Assembly: GCF_000143415.4 (NCBI RefSeq)
Contig: NW_003314305.1
Span: 686,196-750,195, forward strand
Direction: 5' to 3'
Source: Selaginella moellendorffii
Taxonomy: Eukaryota > Streptophyta > Lycopodiopsida > Selaginellales > Selaginellaceae
DNA: 64,000 nucleotides
Under the pieces are notes generated by a model. It was not told the DNA's origin and ran no database searches. It saw only the letters and a list, made by a program, of their open reading frames with translations. Of the stretch, positions 1 to 9,735 are shown one piece after another. The first letter of the stretch is position 1, and the number at the start of each line of letters is the position of its first letter. A program made the translations under genes and the position numbers.

Positions 1-47
1 TCTCTTGCAGTTGTCAAAGAATATTGCAAAAGTTTGTTAGAAACTTC

Positions 48-2188
48 TTACTCCATAAGGGGTTGCATTGCCTTTTTAAGCTCTTCAAGAACAAACTTCA
101 TTGTCGGCCTGCTACTTCCGTCGAACTGTAAGCACAAAGCTGCCAAGTTTGCAACTTTTGCAACGCACTCCAGCATTTCTGGAGTTCTAGCATCCAACCT
201 CTTGTCGATCAACTCGCTGATGGCTCCTCTTTGTATGACGCTCATTGCAAATGTGGACAGGTTTTTATCTGAAGCACAGCGAGAGAAGTCTACAGGCATC
301 TGACCTGTTATTAGCTCCAAGATGACTACTCCAAAGCTGTAAACGTCGCTCTTATCTGTAAGCTGATAGCTTTGCTGGTACTGTGGATCTATGTAACCCG
401 GTGTTCCATGCAGAGTTGTGGAAATGTGAGTGGAATCTATGGGTACCAGCTTGGAAATCCCAAAGTCCGCTACTTTGGCCGTGAGCTTTTCGTCCAACAA
501 GATGTTCGAGGATTTGACGTCCCGGTGATATATCGGCGGAGAAGCTGCAAAGTGAAGGTACGTAAGAGCCTCCGCTGTCTCCGTCGCAATTCTTAAACGG
601 TTTTTCCAGGATAATGTATCTCCGCGTCTGTGCAGATGCTCGTACAGTGTTCCTCTTGGCACGAACTCGTAGACCAAGAGAGGTACCTCTCTTTCTATGC
701 AACATCCCAGCATCTTGACGAGATTTCTGTGGTTCACTTTCGAGAGGATAGTAACCTCGTTCAGAAACTGTTGAATGCGAGGGGCATTGCCGTTGTTGGC
801 TTTCTTGATAGCCACCGTGGTGCCGTCGTCCAGTTTACCCTTGTAGACTGTGCCAAAGCTGCCAGTGCCTAGCTTGAGGTCGCTTCTGAAGCACTTGGTG
901 GCTCTCTCCATCTCTGCCCAGGTAAAGATCCTTGAGTTTTCTTTGAAACTGGCCTGAAGATGTTTCAAGTTTCTAGTTGACAGTGCGGACAATTTCGGCC
1001 GGAACTTCCAGAGGAAAAATCCAAAAACGAGAAGAGCTGGTGCGCCTATAGCTGATGATCAACGTGGAAGACACGTTTAAGAAGCAAGCTTTTCTCTTTA
1101 AGTAGCTCACCAGGAAGAAGAATAACGTATCGCTTTATCGCGCAGCCACCAGTCAAGGTACCGTTTCCTTCATACCCCGCCAAACACTTGCAACGAAATG
1201 ATGTTCCTTCGTTGATACAGCGAGCTTTTGGTGCACACGATCCGGGGCTACAGTGATCAACAGCTAAAACCAAGGAAAACAACAAAGAGAAGAGTATGCT
1301 TCCTCGTCAAATCTGGATAGACTTACGCAAACAGCCACTTCCATTGCGGTATCCGTCACCAGCAAATCCATCCTTGCACAAGCAGTTGTAACCCGGTACG
1401 TTGCTCGCGTTTACGCAGTTAGCGTTTGTAGAACAGAGATTTATGTCATCGACTGAAGCGCAGGTGCTCCCAGGTACCTCCCAGATCAACTCAACGCCAT
1501 AGCTCGAGTCACTAGGCACGTAGCTCTTTGGGAAGATCACGCTGGAGAAGCCGCAAGACCTTGGAGCACAGCTCGTCAAAACAACACTCCGAGCTCCAGC
1601 CGGAATCGTGGTGACGCAGCAGTCTTCAAGCGTGCAAAACGGATTGCGGGCGCTAGCGGTGCGATTGCGGGAGTTGGGACAACCGGTCTGGCACCTGGAC
1701 GCAGTCGGGTAGAGATCCGTGGAGTAGTTGCCCCCGGCATTGCAACCGGTGAGGAAGAACTCGTTGTTCCCGGAGAGGAAGTATGGAGACGTTGGCTTCA
1801 AGCCCAAGCTCGCGGTGGCCTCGCTCCCGTTGCAAGACGTGGCCTTGAGGCTGGTCGCGTCGATCACCAGAGTCGTGGCAGTGACCTGGAGGACACGGAA
1901 GCTCTCGGTGTCGGTGCGGAGGAGGAGAGCGAAGTGCTCTTGGTGGTGCTGCTTGGAGGTGCTACACTCGAGTTGGAGCTGGGGGTGACCGCATCCAGGA
2001 AGCGAGCTGAGCGGCGAAGGTACGAGGATTTCTCCACATCTTTGCGAGCAGATTGATGGTGCTTTTGCTGTGGCAGTGGCGATGATGGCGATGCTCGCAA
2101 CGATCAAGCAAAGTAGTGAAGGAATTATCGAGCAAAGTTGTGGACAAGGTATAGAAGAAGAAGAAGAATATTTGGGAGGAGAGCGCAT
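48..2188 (-). CDS. Wall-associated-kinase-like receptor kinase (GUB_WAK/EGF/TM/kinase), 3 exons
   Basis: Plasma-membrane receptor kinase of the WAK/WAKL type, expected to sense cell-wall pectin and signal through a cytoplasmic Ser/Thr kinase. Exons 2188-1327, 1263-1111 and 1051-48 have GT-AG introns of 63 and 59 bases and sum to 2019 nt (672 residues) in one frame. In order: signal peptide, Cys-rich GUB_WAK_bind ectodomain, two EGF modules (the second carried by exon 2), a transmembrane helix formed exactly across the exon 2/3 junction (YVILLP then AIGAPALLVFGFFLW), and the kinase. Kinase motifs are complete: GTGSFGTVYKG glycine loop, VAIKK lysine, HRDVKSSN catalytic loop (RD kinase), DFG, GTPGYIDP activation segment. 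The start at 2188 is the Met in front of the signal peptide. The family call is firm; the exact ligand is unknown. Confidence 0.93.
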
Positions 2189-2339
2189 TGCTTTTCTTTA
2201 CCGGGAAGCTGATCAAGGCTTGTTTGGTGGTGCCTGATAAAGGCGACAGCGACAAATCCATGGCGATCGAATCAACGTTTGGTGGCGGAACTAAAAACGA
2301 AATGGAGAGAAGAGCGTGTGGTTTGTGTTAGACAGCGTT

Positions 2340-2410
2340 GCGTTAGTAGTCCAACGGTCAGGATAATTGCCTTCCAAGCAATAGACCCGGGTTCGACTCC
2401 CGGCTAACGC
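2340..2410 (+). tRNA. tRNA-Gly (anticodon UCC)
   Basis: A 71-base cloverleaf. The acceptor stem GCGTTAG pairs with CTAACGC, the anticodon stem ATTGC pairs with GCAAT around the loop CTTCCAA (anticodon TCC), and the T-arm is CCGGG-TTCGACT-CCCGG. The CCA tail is not encoded, as in eukaryotic nuclear genes. A T-run (TCTTTTCTC) a few bases downstream fits a Pol III terminator. Confidence 0.93.
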
Positions 2411-2884
2411 ATGCCTCTTTTCTCTTCTTTTTATATCTAAAAAGTGCCTATTCATTGCGTTATTCTGTTTTTTTGTAACTTCTACTTTTTAAAACTAACT
2501 AGCTAATTTTACATTTTAATTATTTTCAAAACGTGCGGTTGCTACGATCCTTTATCACATTGTAGAACTATGATTATATCATTAGTATTTACTTTGCTGG
2601 TAACGTAAAACACGGTACTTTTGAACCTTTTTGCCTTTTTAAAATTGATTTTCGAGGGGAATCGAGCCCAGCATATACCAGGAACGAATATCCCATGCAA
2701 ATACCATTAGGGCTCCAGGGGATAGGGATTATAGGTCGCGGGGCTTCGATCGATCGATCTCTCCCAGGCAGGAACCCCCAAGCTCCAAGAAGCCATCCAA
2801 TCCGCCACGACGGCGACGACGGCGGCCTCCTCCTCGCTCGCTCGCCGCCTGAGCAGCAGCAGCAGCGTCCTCGCGCGTGGCGGC
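2411..2884. other. Spacer and 5' leader of the ATP synthase subunit f gene
   Basis: The first about 240 bases are AT-rich and hold nothing I recognise beyond the tRNA terminator. From about 2690 the sequence becomes GC-rich and is probably the promoter and 5' UTR of the gene starting at 2885. Confidence 0.4.
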
Positions 2885-3190
2885 ATGGCGGCGCGGCAAT
2901 GGCTGCGCCAGATGTCCTCGATGAAGGTAAAGGACGTGCCCGGCTATGTCAAGGAGAATGTGACGCCCGCCAACATCAAAAAGGCGTCGCGCACGCTCAT
3001 GGACGAGTACTACGACAAGTACATCCAGACGAGCAGCTTCACGCCCGTCTATCACTTCCTCATCGGCGGCACCATCTTTGCCTACATTGTTGCCTATCCC
3101 ACTGAGATTCGCCACTACCAGCATGAAGAGGAGGAGCGCCTTCGCAAGCTCCGGGAGGGCGGTGGCGGTGGCAGCGAAGGCGGCCATTGA
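2885..3190 (+). CDS. Mitochondrial F1Fo-ATP synthase subunit f (ATP17-like)
   Basis: Small 101-residue inner-membrane subunit of the Fo sector of mitochondrial ATP synthase. The family pattern is visible: an N-terminal amphipathic part (KVKDVPGYVKENVTP), the YYDKYI block before a single membrane helix (about residues 58-75), then a charged tail (HEEEERLRKLR) matching the helix-H..HERLRK layout of animal subunit f. A Gly-rich C-terminal tail follows. The gene is a single exon with Met in a favourable context (GGCGGCATGGCG). Similarity was judged by eye from remembered family sequences. The alternative is an unrelated small mitochondrial membrane protein. Confidence 0.72.
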   Translation: MAARQWLRQMSSMKVKDVPGYVKENVTPANIKKASRTLMDEYYDKYIQTSSFTPVYHFLIGGTIFAYIVAYPTEIRHYQHEEEERLRKLREGGGGGSEGGH

Positions 3191-3876
3191 TCTTCCAGCT
3201 CCTCCTCGATTCATCCAGTTCGCCCTGGTGAGTTCTCTTCTCTTCTCTTTGCAGAGTTCTCTCTTCACGAGTTCCTCCGGCCCTTGGTTCTTTGCTTGCT
3301 TTGCTTCTCATTCGTCTACTCAATCGCCATCTTCGTCAATAGAGCTCGAGCTTCCTAGTTGATAGTTCTTTTCTTTTCTTTATCTCCATCGCCATCTTCA
3401 TCTCGTGGAGTTTTCTCTTCACGACTGTTCGCCTTTTTCTTCTCAATCGCCGCCCGGGTTTCCTTTGCCATCGCCATCTTTTTTAAAGCTCGACTTTTCT
3501 AGCTCGATTTCTCGAAGTTACTCCTTTCTTTCCGGTTCTATAACCTGAATGCTTCTCTTCCAAATGCCTTTCTTTGTTCATTGTCACTGACTGGAGTTGT
3601 CTTACAGATTGTGCTGAAAAAAACACCCAAAAAAATGAAACAAGGAAGCAGTAGCTCTGAGGAAGGAAAGGACCTGGCCGTCTCTTTTTCTAGGAACACT
3701 GTCATAAAACTCTTGCGTACGCTGGTGTGTGTGAGGTACCTGTCTCCTTTTTCTCTTTGCGAGGGAGGATATCTTTTGGACCTTCCAGGAACTTTATTCT
3801 TGTCTTTGAGAAACTCTGTTGTCTCTCACTTTTGTCATGAAATAACGGTGTTTCTAGGCGCCTTTTGTTTCCTCTG
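3191..3876. other. 3' UTR / intergenic, pyrimidine-rich
   Basis: T- and C-rich sequence after the subunit f stop, with repeated TTCTCTTC tracts and one possible very short intron (gtgagt...tttgcag, about 3229-3263). No coding signal is recognised on the plus strand. The end of the HAD gene lies on the other strand from 3877. Confidence 0.4.
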
Positions 3877-5172
3877 CTACAACTTTGCTGGAGCCAACAT
3901 CCACTGCATCACGGGCCAGCCTCGTCTCAGCGCGATCGCTCTGAGACGAGCGTCGGGATTGACGACGTAAGCTCTTCCGACCTGCGAGAAAAAGCGGTGC
4001 GTAAGTAGGAAGCGAGAGTGTGTGTTTTTTCATCTCACGATTTCTAGCATGGGGAGATCGGCTATGCTGTCGCCAAAGCCGAGGCAATTGCTCAGTGACA
4101 TCCCGTGCTCCCGCGCGAAGTCTTGGACTCTGAGAGCTTTCTCGTCATTGCTTGCGTACATTCCCTTTAGCTTCCCGGTCAGCCTGTCAATCACAATTTT
4201 AGAAGCTTTGCTTGATCGCAGGAAAAAAAAAAAAAGTAACCAACCTGCCATTCTCTTCGATTATCTCCGCTGCGTAAACATGGTCTGGAAGAAAAAAAAG
4301 AACAAAGATCTGTGATTAGAGGGAGCCAAGCAACTCAAACCATCCATACCTGCGTCGAGATCTTCCGCTAGAGGAGCCACCAAAAAATCCAACGAGCCAG
4401 TCACGAGAACGATCTTAAATCCCTCGGCCTTCAACCTCTTGATGATCGCGGCCGCGTCCTTGAAAATCCTGCAAACCAAAGGAAACAAACTTCTCGTGAA
4501 CTTCCAACTTTCGTGATCAGACCAAAGAACTTTCCACTCTTACCTGGGCTTGTAGTACTTGGTGTAGATGATCTTGGCGAGCGCGGCCTTGGATTCCACA
4601 GTCCTGCCCCTGTAACTCATGTAGAAGATCCGGTTAAACGTGGGCCTGTGGAACCAGTCGACGATGAGGTAGAGAACGCAGGTAAGAATGAAGTAAGGCA
4701 CCCAAACAAGCCTCACCCACACGGCCAGCTCCTCCACACGGGCGCTAAAATACGCCAACACCACATTCGTCTTGCAAACCGTGCCATCTACGTCGAAGAA
4801 CGCGGCCTTGCTCTCCACCGAGCTCAATCCACTGGTGTCGATGAAGGCATTGGCATCCGGCGATGGGAGATCCTCCGCGGCGGTGCTACCAGTGGATTCG
4901 GTGTAGGTGTTGGTCTTCCTCTCGATGAGATTGGGCCTGGATCTTGGAAAATACATCCCGGAGCCTGCAAATCGGGGCTAGCGGAGACGAGGAATCAGCG
5001 GGGAGAGGAAAAAGAGAGGAATTTTGTGACCCCAGGCCACGGATTGGAGCAATGCGGCAAGAGGAGAATCGAGAGATTTACCTTGGAGAAGAAATGTGGC
5101 CCTGCGATGGATCGATTCGCATCCGCCGGCTGCTAGATTCGCTGCGCTGTAGAGCGGCCGGATTGGGATCAT
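3877..5172 (-). CDS. HAD-superfamily (subclass IB, PSP-like) hydrolase with membrane helix, 6 exons
   Basis: Phosphatase of the haloacid-dehalogenase fold. Exons are 5172-5082, 4964-4544, 4468-4350, 4284-4245, 4183-4039 and 3981-3877, all GT-AG, summing to 921 nt (306 residues) in one frame. Motif I is DVDGT (88-92, nucleophile Asp88 and Asp90), motif II VTGS (Thr194), motif III Lys near 239 and motif IV GDSIAD (261-266), so the catalytic set is complete. The N-terminus (1-30) is Arg-containing and Ala-rich and may target an organelle. Residues 112-134 form a strong hydrophobic helix inside the cap region, so a membrane-attached enzyme is likely. The substrate is unknown; phosphoserine phosphatase and the phosphatase-like domain of plant GPATs are relatives in fold. 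Confidence 0.9.
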
Positions 5173-5333
5173 CGGCGCGCAGCGAGCAAGCGTCGCTGGT
5201 TCATCCGATCAAACAGTGTCCGATAAACCCTAGGTAGCTCCAAAATGGGCAAAAGAAAAATTAAGTTTTGGTCTTTTAGGGTTCTTGGGGTCGAGTTTTA
5301 GGGCTCCAATTTTAGGGTTCTTGCGCGCGAGCG

Positions 5334-5582
5334 ATGGCGCCGGGCGCTGGATCAGCGGCCGCGAGAAGGATTTTGGCGCGGGGCATGGCGACGGTGACGG
5401 AGGAGGTGAAGCTGAGCAAGAGTAAGTCTGGGGAGTTTAATCTGGTGACGTTTATGGAGACGAGCAACATACGCACAGTCATGCATCTGGTGCCGTTTGT
5501 GGGCGCCGTGGCTTTTGTCACGGCGGAGGCGCTGGATTTCTACAGCCAGTGGAGTGCGATCCAGCAGCCCAGCAGACACTAG
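5334..5582 (+). CDS. Small single-helix membrane protein, probably mitochondrial
   Basis: An 82-residue protein I do not recognise. The N-terminus (MAPGAGSAAARRILARGMAT) is rich in Ala and Arg without acidic residues, as in mitochondrial presequences. One hydrophobic segment lies near residues 51-66 (HLVPFVGAVAFVTAEAL). It starts 161 bases from the divergent HAD gene and probably shares its promoter region. A small accessory subunit of a respiratory complex is a guess only. Confidence 0.6.
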   Translation: MAPGAGSAAARRILARGMATVTEEVKLSKSKSGEFNLVTFMETSNIRTVMHLVPFVGAVAFVTAEALDFYSQWSAIQQPSRH

Positions 5583-7203
5583 ATCTCCTCTCTTTCTCCT
5601 CTCTTTCTTCTTGAAATAAAATGCCCCAATTCCCATCCAAAGCTTCTTGGCATGGCCATCTTTCTTCACAATGAGACCTCTCTTTTGTGTCTCACACTTT
5701 GTTTCAGTGAAGAGATTACATTCTTGTTCCATTGACTATGTTGACTTATTATTGACTTTCTTTGACACAGTTCAAAAGTAAAGCAAATTCAACGCGTAAA
5801 CAGCTGCTAAGGCCAGCATCTTGGGATCAATGTTGCAAAGACCCATACACCAGGTGGTGAACATGGACCTTGTTCCTCGGACTACGGATCTCTCTCCAGC
5901 TGCGTTGTTCCTTATGGAGTAGCCGCCTCGACAACGATCCAGACGTGTGGAGTGTGCGAGAGGTATTTTCTCCAAGTTAGTTCCTTTTGGTTTCAATTCG
6001 GTATGTCATGCTGAAAACACCATAATGCAATTGAAGAATGCGTAGCGATTTGATCAAAGAAACTCTGTGTCAGGACACTGAATGAATAACCATGCTTAAA
6101 CGAAAGAAACTTATCTCAATCACAGTGGACATTCCTGTGAATCACGTTTCCCAGGATAGTCACGAAATGCTGTGCTCCCAACACAGTATATAAGGAGGGT
6201 AGAAATGGGGACTTTTCCCCCTTTTCCTTTTTGTACACTCTTGACGCATCTTTCCAGGGAGCCACCGGTTGACAAGGTTTGAATTCGCTAGCACAGCTTT
6301 ATGCTGGTGAAGCAGAGAGAGTTGACACCCCAAATTTTGGCATCTGCATTCATGAGAGGCTGCACTATAATGTGCAAAGTTGACAACACCGTCCCAAGTT
6401 ACGAAATTGCTGCTAGTTTTCGGTCAAGAACAGTAAACAGGGTGGGTGGCTCAAGAAAGCTTCTACCACCGCGTTAAGCCGCGTTAAGGCCGAAGCTTAT
6501 TAAAGTCACAGGCATCCTAAACAAAGTAGTGACGATTCTCACCAATGTCCGAAAACCATGAACAGCCTAAGTTTGGAAGAAGGAAGAGCTGCCTTATTAT
6601 TGGCAGGATGGCGAGAATGTTGTGCAGATAACAGTTTATGGTCTCCAAAACAACTTTTATTTTCTCAGTGCTGAGACTAAGAGACGTCTAGCTGAACTTT
6701 CAATCGGAGTCCCAGATACAGAAGTGGAAGCTGGAAATCAATCAGCCAAAGCAACAGAATGGCTCCATTTGCTGCTTCCTGACAGCTATAACCTTCCAAT
6801 TCCAAACGTTTGTGACATTGAGAAGCTCGGTAAGAGACTCTGAAGTTAATACTTACAACTGTTTCCAAGGCTGTATAGCACAAGCCAAACTATCAGAGGA
6901 AGAACAGGAAGGAGCGTATTGCTGCAGCCTATCGAAATGAATTTGGCGAGAGTTTCGAACAATTTCATGGACGTCTGCTGATTGCCAGCATATGTATGAG
7001 GAGGAAAAAGAAAGTCTATGCTTCTCCATCGGATGCTAGAACATCATCATCACCGGTAAGTGTTGACCAAGTTCTCACAGAAAACCAGGTTCTGAGCTTG
7101 TGGCTAACAGATCATAGATGGATCCAGAACAACCCAATGTCAGAACATGGGAATAGGGTTCTTTGAGTATGATATTTTCTCGAAGCCGTCGTGTGGAGCA
7201 CGC
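5583..7203. other. Intergenic region without a supported gene
   Basis: About 1.6 kb. A TATA-like tatataagg at about 6187 is followed by no open frame of note. An open stretch of 73 codons at 6622-6843 (plus) shows no family I know. The sequence may be a decayed gene or element. No repeat with the rest of the window was noticed. Confidence 0.35.
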
Positions 7204-7224
7204 CACGTGTTACGTGTATATAAA
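7204..7224 (+). promoter_or_regulatory. G-box and TATA box of the 2OG-oxygenase-like gene
   Basis: CACGTG (G-box, 7204-7209) lies just upstream of TATATAAA (7217-7224), 31 bases before the ATG at 7255. The leader would therefore be very short if transcription starts about 30 bases after the TATA box. G-boxes bind bZIP/bHLH factors in plants; use here is inferred. Confidence 0.55.
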
Positions 7225-7254
7225 CGTGCTGAGGTTAGGGTTCAAACAAAGAGG

Positions 7255-8615
7255 ATGAAGCTGGTACCTTTCTCGTGTGGAGGTAAGGCGCAGAATGTGT
7301 CTGCTGATCCGGTTAAACTGGTCTACAAGGTATCCTCATTCGATTATGTCCTAGCTAAAATGTTTATGGGATTTATCTCTGATGTTAGGGACGAGTGCTT
7401 GAGCTGCCAATTTCTTCCGATTTGCCCTACCCCAAAGTTGAGTTCAAAGGTACTTCTTTTCAGTATATTTGATTTGTACTATTGAGCTAGTAACAACATG
7501 AGGTCTGTTAGATGGCGGGAGAGCCTGGTGCTTAAGCCCTGAAGACGTTCTCACCAATTTCCAGCTTGAGAATTTTGGAATCGTACAAAAGGCAGGGCAT
7601 ATCCTGAAACCGGACTCAGTGCTGCAGGCAAAGCTGGAACAAGTTAGGATTTACGGGGCGGGTGACTTCACAAGGGAGAATTATATTGCCGGCCAAACCA
7701 GCAACGAAGCAGAGCAGGAAGAACAAGAAGAAAAGGAAAGCTTCGTTTTGGAGCCAGATGAGGAAAGTTCAAATCAACAAGTCGGGAAATTGGAGGTGAT
7801 ACTTCCTGGGACATACACTGGAGGTGAAGTTGTGATCACCTCTTGTCAAGGGAAGAAGCATGTGTCGGTGGCCACAAATGAAAGTACGACGTTCAGGTGG
7901 GTGGGTTTTACAACCGATGCCGCCTCTGTTGAGGTGAGAGAGGTGAAGTCAGGTTATAGAGTTTCACTCATCTACAAGCTCTACAAGGCAACTTGGGAGG
8001 CAGAGGTGGACTCTTTCCCACAGGGTATCTTGAAATCGATCCAAGAGGCTGCTGCTGATTTGAAGGACAAGGAGAAGTTGGTATATGCATGTGTCCATGA
8101 CTATCCATGCACACACCAGCATGTTCTGAAAGATGAGTATGAGGATGTGACCTACGATGATGTTGTTCCGTTGCTAAAAGGTTCAGATTCCAGCGTTTAC
8201 CATGCAATGAAGGATGCAGGCCTTCAAGTTAAGCTGTGTGGCCTTGTCGAATTCGAGTCAGAGACTTCAGACGAGATACGCTATGGGTTACATAATGGTT
8301 TTCCTGGCCTCCAGATGATACAAGAGCACTTTGATTTTAATTATGAGGACAGAGGCATTTCTGAGTATGCAGGGGAAGAGTGTCGAGCTGTGGTACCGCG
8401 GTTCCTTCATAAGGATGAGTCGAGAGGGATCTACACGGTAAATGAATCGATCAAAGCTGGTATAGTTTAACATATTGATTTTGCAGGATGGTTGGGGGGC
8501 TTTTGAAATGGTGGATCATAAACGAGGGTATATGAACTATGTGAAGAAACGAATGGTCTTAACTGGGGAGGAAAGCTCAAGGGATGATGCAGCAAAAAAG
8601 GCCAAAATGAGCTAG
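7255..8615 (+). CDS. 2-oxoglutarate/Fe(II)-oxygenase-like protein, catalytic ligands apparently lost; 4 exons
   Basis: Exons 7255-7329, 7389-7449, 7512-8437 and 8487-8615 (introns of 59, 62 and 49 bases) sum to 1191 nt, 396 residues, in one frame. The layout RIYGAGDF (91-98), then GKLEVILPG..TGGEVVI (137-154), then VKSGYRVSLIYKLY (190-203) follows prolyl-4-hydroxylase-like 2OG oxygenases, where the last block carries the 2OG-binding Arg (Arg195 here). The His-x-Asp expected after GDF is replaced by TRENYIA, and the usual distal His (CEHEV-type) by AASVEV (183-187). An acidic insert (EQEEQEEKE) separates the two halves. I infer an enzyme relative that may not bind iron. The family assignment is by eye. 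Confidence 0.68.
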
Positions 8616-8940
8616 ACACTCGGCCGCCAGCTACCTGGTGAACACACAAGTTTTCTTGCCTGTGGAATTTATGTTTCCTTGTAGAATAGGAGGTTAGTTG
8701 CTACTTTGGAGATGATAGTTGTGCCTTCATATATGAGTCTACATCTTCCTGTCACAAGCTCTGATTTTAACAACTCACGATTTGACTGTCTACTTGGTTA
8801 CTTTGCAAATTCATACAGCACTTGCGTGCTGTTCTTTCGCAGGCTGTGGTTAAGTTTCCACGTTGGTATCAGACCACAACTCAAATCCGTGCAAGATGGT
8901 CAATCTTATGTTGAGAAAAGCAGAAGCTCATGAAAAGAGA
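8616..8940. other. 3' flank of the oxygenase-like gene
   Basis: AT-rich 3' UTR and intergenic sequence. TTGGTATCAGACC near 8860 resembles an LTR-element primer-binding site, but no flanking LTRs were seen. Confidence 0.3.
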
Positions 8941-9080
8941 GGAGGCTTGGCAGAAACACCGAGAGAGGGTACCTATAATCCATGGTGAATGTGTCCTTGC
9001 CAATCTTCCCGTCCGGATCGCTCGGCTGCTAGAAGGTCTTCACTGATGCCGGTCGTGCCATCGCAGCGGCACCAGAAGTT
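8941..9080 (-). pseudogene. Tubby-like protein C-terminal remnant
   Basis: On the minus strand one frame reads ASVKTF, a stop, then QPSDPDGKIGKDTFTMDYRYPLS, matching the conserved C-terminal VKNFQ...GK.GKD.FTMDYRYPLSAFQAF block of plant tubby-like proteins. The downstream FAICLSSFDTK.ACE end is not preserved, and an in-frame TAG follows VKTF. No other part of a tubby gene was found nearby, so this is a stray fragment. Confidence 0.55.
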
Positions 9081-9735
9081 AAGTTTGTCGTGCTGGTCCT
9101 TTCATACCCGAATATTATAATTAGTTGCTCAAGTGAAAACCTCTAAATGAAACCTGACCTTGGACTTTTGGATCTGCTGCTTGTTAGGAAATCTGGCTCT
9201 CGCACTGAGCACAAGTTGTTTGCATTTCAGTTTCTCAAAACACACAATATTTCTCTATATATTTCAAAGTACTAGTATCATAATGCAGCTCTGTAAATAC
9301 CTAATAGATGATCCTCATATATAACAACGAAGTTTCACATGACTAGAAGGCCGTACCTTGTTCACTGCGAGCGCTGCCTCTATGGTGGAATCTCCGCAGC
9401 AGGATGATTTCCTGACGCTGAGATCAGGGATGTCGGGATTTTCTGGGAAAATTCTGGCAAATGCTGAGGAATTCAAGACAGCTCAGATGGATCAAAACAG
9501 GTCGCATCGGTCTGCCATTAGCAGATTATTGTCCGCACGGATTTTCAACTCTGATATTATTACCAAAAACGAAAGGTTAGCATCCAATGTACCTTGTTCA
9601 ATTCCTGAAATAACAGTAATAGTTAATATCCAGTATCTTTTGCTATATTAATAGTAAAATGGCTTGATATTTTTAATTTACCAATTAATTTTTAAAGGAA
9701 ACCTTTTAAGAAATAAACATTTTTTACTACAAAAT
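9081..9735. other. Intergenic, AT-rich
   Basis: Contains an open stretch of 97 codons on the plus strand (9358-9651) with no recognisable family, followed by AT-rich sequence up to the end of the RST1-like gene. I see no other feature. Confidence 0.3.

Noticed and set aside
352-705. Minus-strand frame inside the receptor-kinase exon
   Set aside because: Out of frame with the complete kinase motifs; a shadow.
2695-3105. Long open frame overlapping the ATP synthase subunit f gene in another frame
   Set aside because: It is a GC-rich shadow frame; subunit f in the neighbouring frame has recognisable family structure.
6622-6843. 73-codon plus-strand frame as a gene
   Set aside because: No family, no splice partners and no promoter signal tied to it.
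8855-8875. TTGGTATCAGACC as an LTR-element primer site
   Set aside because: No LTR pair found around it; a chance match is possible.
9358-9651. 97-codon plus-strand frame as a gene
   Set aside because: No recognisable domain, and it lies in AT-rich intergenic sequence.
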